Shown here: positions 31,001-33,447 of the stretch, piece by piece
How the letters are laid out: every line of letters starts with the position of its first letter
Position numbering within the stretch: the first letter of the stretch is position 1
Source: an uncultured Saprospiraceae bacterium
GTDB lineage: Bacteria > Bacteroidota > Bacteroidia > Chitinophagales > Saprospiraceae
Length of the DNA stretch: 33,447 nt
Direction: 5' to 3'
Assembly: GCA_937125475.1 (NCBI GenBank)
Contig: CAKZLL010000319.1
Span: 1 to 33,447, forward strand
The notes under the pieces: model-generated
Told to the model about the DNA's origin: nothing
What the model saw: only the letters and a program-made list of their open reading frames with translations
Database searches by the model: none
Position numbers and translations under genes: made by a program

Positions 31001-33447
31001 TCCTGCTGTTGAAGCAGGCTCGAACCTAGCTTACTGTATTAGTGAGCCACAAGATACCTTAACAGGAAATAGTCCTTCAAATGGTATTTGGAGTGGAACA
31101 GGTATTACAGATAGTTTGAATGGTCATTTCGACCCAGCAACTGCAACCGCAGGAACACATACAATTACATATACATTTACAAATTCAATAACAGGTTGTG
31201 TTAACTCTGATTCTCGATCTTTAGAAGTTAATTCATTACCAGTTATTAATGTGGGTGATACAGTAATTTATTGTAATAATCCAGATAATATAACGCTTTC
31301 AGGCTATTCGCCAGTAGGTGGAATTTGGTCTGGTACAGGCGTTATTGATCCGAATAATGGTATTTTCAATTCAGAAACAGCAGGTGGAGAAGGTTTTTAT
31401 AATCTAGTTTATACCGTTACAAGTAATAAAGGTTGTGTGGATACGGACACATTAGTTGTCAATGTTATTTACGGAGATACAGTTGATGCAGGTGCGCCAA
31501 TTGGTGTTTGTATTGATGATGGTATTGTGACTTTAAGCGGTTATACACCAACAACTGGCGGTACTTGGTCAGGACCTGGTATTGTGGATGGAAGTGCAGG
31601 AACTTTTGACCCAACAAATGTAGCAGCTACGAATACATCTTATACCTTAATATATACTTATGGTGTAGGAACTTGTCGCAAAACAGATGCAACAACGATT
31701 TATGTCGGTTCAATTCCATTTGTAGAAGCAGGTGCAAATGATACGGTTTGTAGCGCGGATGCAGCATTTGCATTGTCTGGATATGTTCCAGCTTCGGGCG
31801 GAACTTGGTCAGGCGATGGCATTACAGATGCATCAAACGGCATTTTCACGCCAAGTGTAGCAGGTGCAGGCACACATACTTTAACTTATACTTATCTCAA
31901 CGACTTTACAGGTTGTGAGAATTTCGATACTAAATTAATTACAGTTCGTCCAGCCCCAATTGTAGGCGCAGGAAACGACAGAACTGAATGTAATAGCGTC
32001 ACCGATTTAACCTTAACTGGATATAGTCCTTTGGGTGGTGTTTGGTCTGGGATTGGTATTATTGATGCCAATAATGGTATTTTCAATAGTATTATCGCGG
32101 GTGGTGTTGGTACTTATCAATTGACTTATACTTATACTGATAATATTGGTTGTTCTAATTTGGACACCGTGAATATGATTATCGAATATGGGGATACAGT
32201 CAAAGCAGGAGATGATTTTAATCTTTGTGAAGATGCAGGAAATCGCGTATTAGTTGGCTCTCCAGCAGGAGGTACATGGTCAGGAACAGGTATTATCAAT
32301 CCATCAGGAATTTTTGATCCTACCGTTCCAGCGCCTGGAGCATTCTACACATTGACTTATACTTATGGTGTTGGAACTTGTCAAAAAACGGATGATATCC
32401 AAGTATTTGTTAGTCCAGCTATCACTGTAAATGCAGGCCCAGACGAAACGGTTTGTTTATCTAATCCAGCTTATAATCTTACTGGAAATAGCCCAGCTTC
32501 GGGTGGTGTTTGGTCAGGAGATGGTATTACAGATGCTAATGCAGGAACATTTGACCCAGCAACAGCAGGAATAGGAAATCACGTTATTACTTTTAATTAT
32601 GTCAATGCCGTAACAGGTTGTGAAGGAACAGACACTCGTACAATTAGCGTCGTTTCTATTCCAATTGCAGAAGCAGGCGCACCAGTTACTTATTGTAATA
32701 ATACTGGAAATGTAACATTAACAGGCTATTCGCCATTAGGTGGTATTTGGTCTGGTACTGGTATTATTGATGGTATTAATGGTATTTTCAATAGTGTTTC
32801 GGCAGGTGGTTTAGGCTACAATAATGCAGATACAACTTATAAATTAGTTTATACTTATTCAAGTGGTTCTAATTGTAGTGCTACGGATACATTAGAAATT
32901 ACACTTATTTTTGGGGAAACCCTCGTAGCAGGAAGCAACGATACTTTATGTATTGATGATGCTCAATTGACTTTAACAGGTTATTCGCCAGCAGGCGGAG
33001 GCTGGTCTGGTACTGGTATTATTGATGGTATTAATGGTATTTTTGATCCATCAGTTGCAGGTGCAGGCACACATACTTTAACTTATACACATGGTTCTGG
33101 TACTTGCGAAAAAACAATTACTAAAACGGTTTATGTTGATCCATTACCTGTTATTAATCCAGGTGCAAACGAAACGTATTGTCTGGCGAATACAATAATA
33201 ACTTTATCTGGTTATAGCCCACAAGGCGGAGTTTGGTCTGGTACTGGCATTGTTGATGGAAATGCAGGAACATTCGATCTTTCAGTCGGAGTTGGAACGC
33301 ATACTTTGACTTATACTTATGCTAATTCAATTACAGGTTGTGAAAATTCAGCAACTAAAACGATCACAATTGATCCATTACCAGTAGTTGATGCAGGTGT
33401 TAATCAGAATGTTTGTATTGATGATCCACAATTGACGCTTGCTGGTT
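25005..33447 (+). CDS. giant surface protein with PKD-like, lectin-like and at least 26 repeat domains (3' end outside window)
   Basis: ATG 25005 opens a frame with no stop to the right edge: 2814 codons plus one base, so the protein is longer still. The signal peptide is MRIYTNIFTLFIGLLGLFSS...VLA, cut before Q26. Six PKD/Ig-like domains are marked by their core Trp: W65 (WDFGD), W313 (WDFGDGG), W401 (WGDGT), W503 (WNFGD), W599 and W691. Between the first two, residues about 112-262 form a different domain (IRIYESGQ, YGDTLRVAAENGTVNYYQNG) that resembles lectin-like beta-sandwich modules of secreted bacterial proteins. From residue 740 on is a uniform repeat array, described separately. The preceding PorP/SprF gene predicts a T9SS type B C-terminal domain. 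The role is probably adhesin, filament or gliding-type surface protein, like SprB by organisation only. Confidence 0.93.
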   Translation, partial: MRIYTNIFTLFIGLLGLFSSNHVLAQCPVPASAVAFTASNNVASCAQTAITFTVTNPDPDYTYTWDFGDPASGTSNTATGTTVSHSFSATTVGAAHNVKVTATESTENNVAWTTVHSRLTAFGNSVARNFGTGSGWNSGAESAALINDNSYVEFIAGLTNNRLACGLGNNTNNNGLGGIDFAMEMRNGSIRIYESGQYRTNIGSYNYGDTLRVAAENGTVNYYQNGTLKYTSNVSPSFPMFADASIRNAGDTLHNAVIGAYCTASDSTTITTLGTPTIDIPQGWDRCIAVDNQGFTNAVFLNSGMIPGITYNWDFGDGGSTSTVYPDSVTVHQYVGHGIYPVTVTASNGTCTSTYTNNVLYLTRPLADMVVVGTADICEGETIYIANNTDTSNVDFFVMDWGDGTRDTTLTTDTLTHVYNFSDAYACTITQGGQPYDIVLYAVNSCFEHTNESPITVIASPRSNLANTQIVCEDINTTSGVSFSNAICPQPTSIFTDQNTYAWNFGDPNSGASNTVNGTGSSTHTFSDPGNYTVVLTITDPTCGNFYDTTEVRIIDNPEAGFSFTVSPVLGNTANGDGCAPIDVAFANNVNGDSVSYQWTIATDVIGGMNFINNTSDTSTNPQMEFTEPGDYFVTLTATNPCTSTVFVDTIRVLDGPKVTLNPANPTCDNFLYTPSVVYDEGGGGIDTYSWQFPGAVPATSSDANPTNISYTSSGTYQVIVQITNECTITSDTISFYVPLTPTPITLSANGNQSTCIDAASFNLTADSTGGTWSGQGITNASLGTFSPAGAGVGTHTITYTYNPRVCPATATIQITVNDLPTVNASNNMAMCLNDGIVTLTGATPAGGTWSGTGVDPGAGTFDPSVSGAGVFPVTYTYTDNNGCTNTDSRNIRVFALPNLNLGNDLTECNGPDDIALSATPAGGTWSGIGVNSGNSTFNAVTAGGVGTYVATYTYTDGNGCTNTASINIDVINGTAVTAGNDTTLCVSGDPVELTAGSPSGGVWSGTGVFSNAGSYYFYPSVAGTGSHNITYSRGSGSCQETDVFVATVIPIPVVDAGANLSLCISEPAFNLTGNSPVGGTWSGTGITDANAGTFDPAIGTGTYVITYSYTDPITDCSNTDTRQIVIHALPTVTATGAQEECNNPLDLQLTGFAPGGGTWTGAGIANASLGTFNSVAAGGLSWDGSDTTYTLTYTYTDGNGCIDSAKTIVTLIFGDTVEAGPDDTLCINAGAYALSGFSPAGGTWTGNGVAGSTFFPAAAGLGDHTLTYTYGTGSCLKEDTKIVTVISIPTVNAGNDTLVCEGTNAFTLVPYSPTGGTWSGTGVVGNTFDPTIAGTGVHVLTYDYTNTTTGCTNTDNISVTVSGLPVVTTNGAEMYCITTDNITLTNYSPAGGVWSGAGIVNANGGIFNGTTAGGLGYNDADTTYPVIYTYTDGNGCASSDVLTISVVSGLTVEAGDIDTFCLYDPAFILPGFSPANGTWTGTGIVDASTGQFNPATAGAGTHTLIYKVGNSTCQRSDTTYITVGETPSTQAGLDTLVCEGTTTFTLYGFSPVGGTWTGTGITGNTFDPVAAGTGTHIITYTYIDPFTKCQAEDTKTVTVSALPNVITTGPVQECTSPDNIALTGFSPLGGSWSGDGIVSAGGVFNGNTAGGVGVYDLVYTYTDGNGCTNTDTMQLSVVDSVSVEAGPLDTVCAYDAPFTLQGFTPAAGVWSGSGISNANTGQFDPGSVAPGTYPVVYTIGSGTCQRSDTTSVLIVPTPTVNAGPNIVICADSSAFILTDFSPVGGTWSGTGITDSINGVFDPKVAGDGLFTLTYTYIESINGCENSATRTVRINPLPSVTMPDTLEYCNSGGDITIAGYTPTGGVWSGNGITDANAGIFNTVTAGGIGYNNVDTTYPLVYIYTDVNGCIDTADLNLTLVFGDTINAGPDLAMCVTDDPDTLMNYIPTSGGSWSGPGIVNASVGIFDPSIGAGTYTITYTHGTSTCLKQDTRDILVGDLPAVEAGSNLAYCISEPQDTLTGNSPSNGIWSGTGITDSLNGHFDPATATAGTHTITYTFTNSITGCVNSDSRSLEVNSLPVINVGDTVIYCNNPDNITLSGYSPVGGIWSGTGVIDPNNGIFNSETAGGEGFYNLVYTVTSNKGCVDTDTLVVNVIYGDTVDAGAPIGVCIDDGIVTLSGYTPTTGGTWSGPGIVDGSAGTFDPTNVAATNTSYTLIYTYGVGTCRKTDATTIYVGSIPFVEAGANDTVCSADAAFALSGYVPASGGTWSGDGITDASNGIFTPSVAGAGTHTLTYTYLNDFTGCENFDTKLITVRPAPIVGAGNDRTECNSVTDLTLTGYSPLGGVWSGIGIIDANNGIFNSIIAGGVGTYQLTYTYTDNIGCSNLDTVNMIIEYGDTVKAGDDFNLCEDAGNRVLVGSPAGGTWSGTGIINPSGIFDPTVPAPGAFYTLTYTYGVGTCQKTDDIQVFVSPAITVNAGPDETVCLSNPAYNLTGNSPASGGVWSGDGITDANAGTFDPATAGIGNHVITFNYVNAVTGCEGTDTRTISVVSIPIAEAGAPVTYCNNTGNVTLTGYSPLGGIWSGTGIIDGINGIFNSVSAGGLGYNNADTTYKLVYTYSSGSNCSATDTLEITLIFGETLVAGSNDTLCIDDAQLTLTGYSPAGGGWSGTGIIDGINGIFDPSVAGAGTHTLTYTHGSGTCEKTITKTVYVDPLPVINPGANETYCLANTIITLSGYSPQGGVWSGTGIVDGNAGTFDLSVGVGTHTLTYTYANSITGCENSATKTITIDPLPVVDAGVNQNVCIDDPQLTLAG
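27222..33447 (+). repeat. coding array of 26 complete units (plus one partial) arranged in an A-B-C super-repeat
   Basis: Unit starts: 27222, 27456, 27690, 27921, 28155, 28389, 28644, 28866, 29091, 29349, 29580, 29808, 30042, 30273, 30510, 30765, 30996, 31233, 31470, 31710, 31950, 32187, 32415, 32655, 32910, 33141 and 33375 (cut). Lengths are 222-258 bp. All 26 complete units have W[S/T]GxG[I/V] and two cysteines, one near unit residue 14 and one near residue 55-65. Three subtypes alternate. A ends in G-[S/T]-C (for example VGTCRK) and usually begins with GDTVEAG or a variant. B ends like NSITGCEN and begins with PVNAG-type text. C has [Y/E]CNxxDN at its first cysteine and TYTDGNGC at its second. 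Unit 3 is C, then A-B-C repeats from unit 4 to unit 26. The A-to-A distances are 723, 705, 693, 723, 705, 717 and 723 bp. Confidence 0.93.

Noticed and set aside
27690-32909. Short and long C units occur in the order S L L S L S S L, the first eight terms of the Thue-Morse sequence.
   Set aside because: Eight two-state positions give such a match by chance easily, and no biological process is known to produce it.
25005-33447. Short ORFs on either strand inside the giant gene, as if the region were broken or non-coding.
   Set aside because: The frame from 25005 stays open with a signal peptide and repeated domains. The short ORFs are shadows, several recurring at the same place within the repeat units.

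Overview
The window comes from an AT-rich member of the Bacteroidota. The markers are a PorP/SprF-family type IX secretion (T9SS) protein, a T9SS C-terminal sorting domain, a DUF1573 protein, Bacteroidota-style TAnnTTTG promoter boxes and a giant PKD-type surface protein. The style of the large repeat protein and of the AddB-like nuclease points to the Saprospiria, but this is an impression, not a measurement. No rRNA, tRNA, CRISPR array, IS transposase or prophage was seen.

Layout. (1) 1-4465, minus strand: a tight run of five genes, engB GTPase, PlsB/PlsC-type acyltransferase, DUF434/DUF5616 protein, RmlD-like SDR and a membrane protein cut by the left edge. Gaps are 12-27 bp, so this is probably one operon read from about 4600 leftward. 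(2) 4466-5006: a divergent control region with a candidate folded leader in front of a stand-alone EF-G (5007-7085). (3) 7086-8795: an AAA-ATPase/PD-(D/E)XK gene with a related palindrome on each side. (4) 8796-12049: a GNAT acetyltransferase and an AddB-like nuclease. (5) 12050-12593: a repeat-rich gap with a (TAACAATC)9 array, a 90-bp hairpin and a promoter carrying two identical-type palindromic sites before a DUF1573 gene. (6) 12594-18367: DUF1573 protein, GH3 glycosidase, T9SS-exported beta-solenoid-like protein and TM2 protein, with strong bidirectional terminators at the convergent junctions. (7) 18462-21918, minus strand: an apparent copper-linked cassette of a small Cys-rich exported protein, an outer-membrane barrel whose mature end is CDVCGC, an MbnP-like lipoprotein and a di-haem MauG/MbnH-like peroxidase. 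(8) 22141-23322: an RlmI-type rRNA methyltransferase. (9) 23709 to the right edge: a PorP/SprF protein followed by an ORF open from 25005 to the end of the window (2814 codons and still open).

The giant ORF is the most striking object. After a signal peptide, PKD-like domains and a lectin-like domain it carries at least 26 complete units of 74-86 residues. Every one has two cysteines and a W[S/T]GxG[I/V] core. The units are not equivalent: from the third onward they follow a strict A-B-C order, so the real period is three units (693-723 bp). PorP/SprF next door suggests a T9SS type B substrate, but its C-terminus lies outside the window.

The MbnP/MauG-like pair is the second system of interest. 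In methanotrophs MbnH oxidises a tryptophan of MbnP, and this pair sits here without any methanobactin biosynthesis gene.
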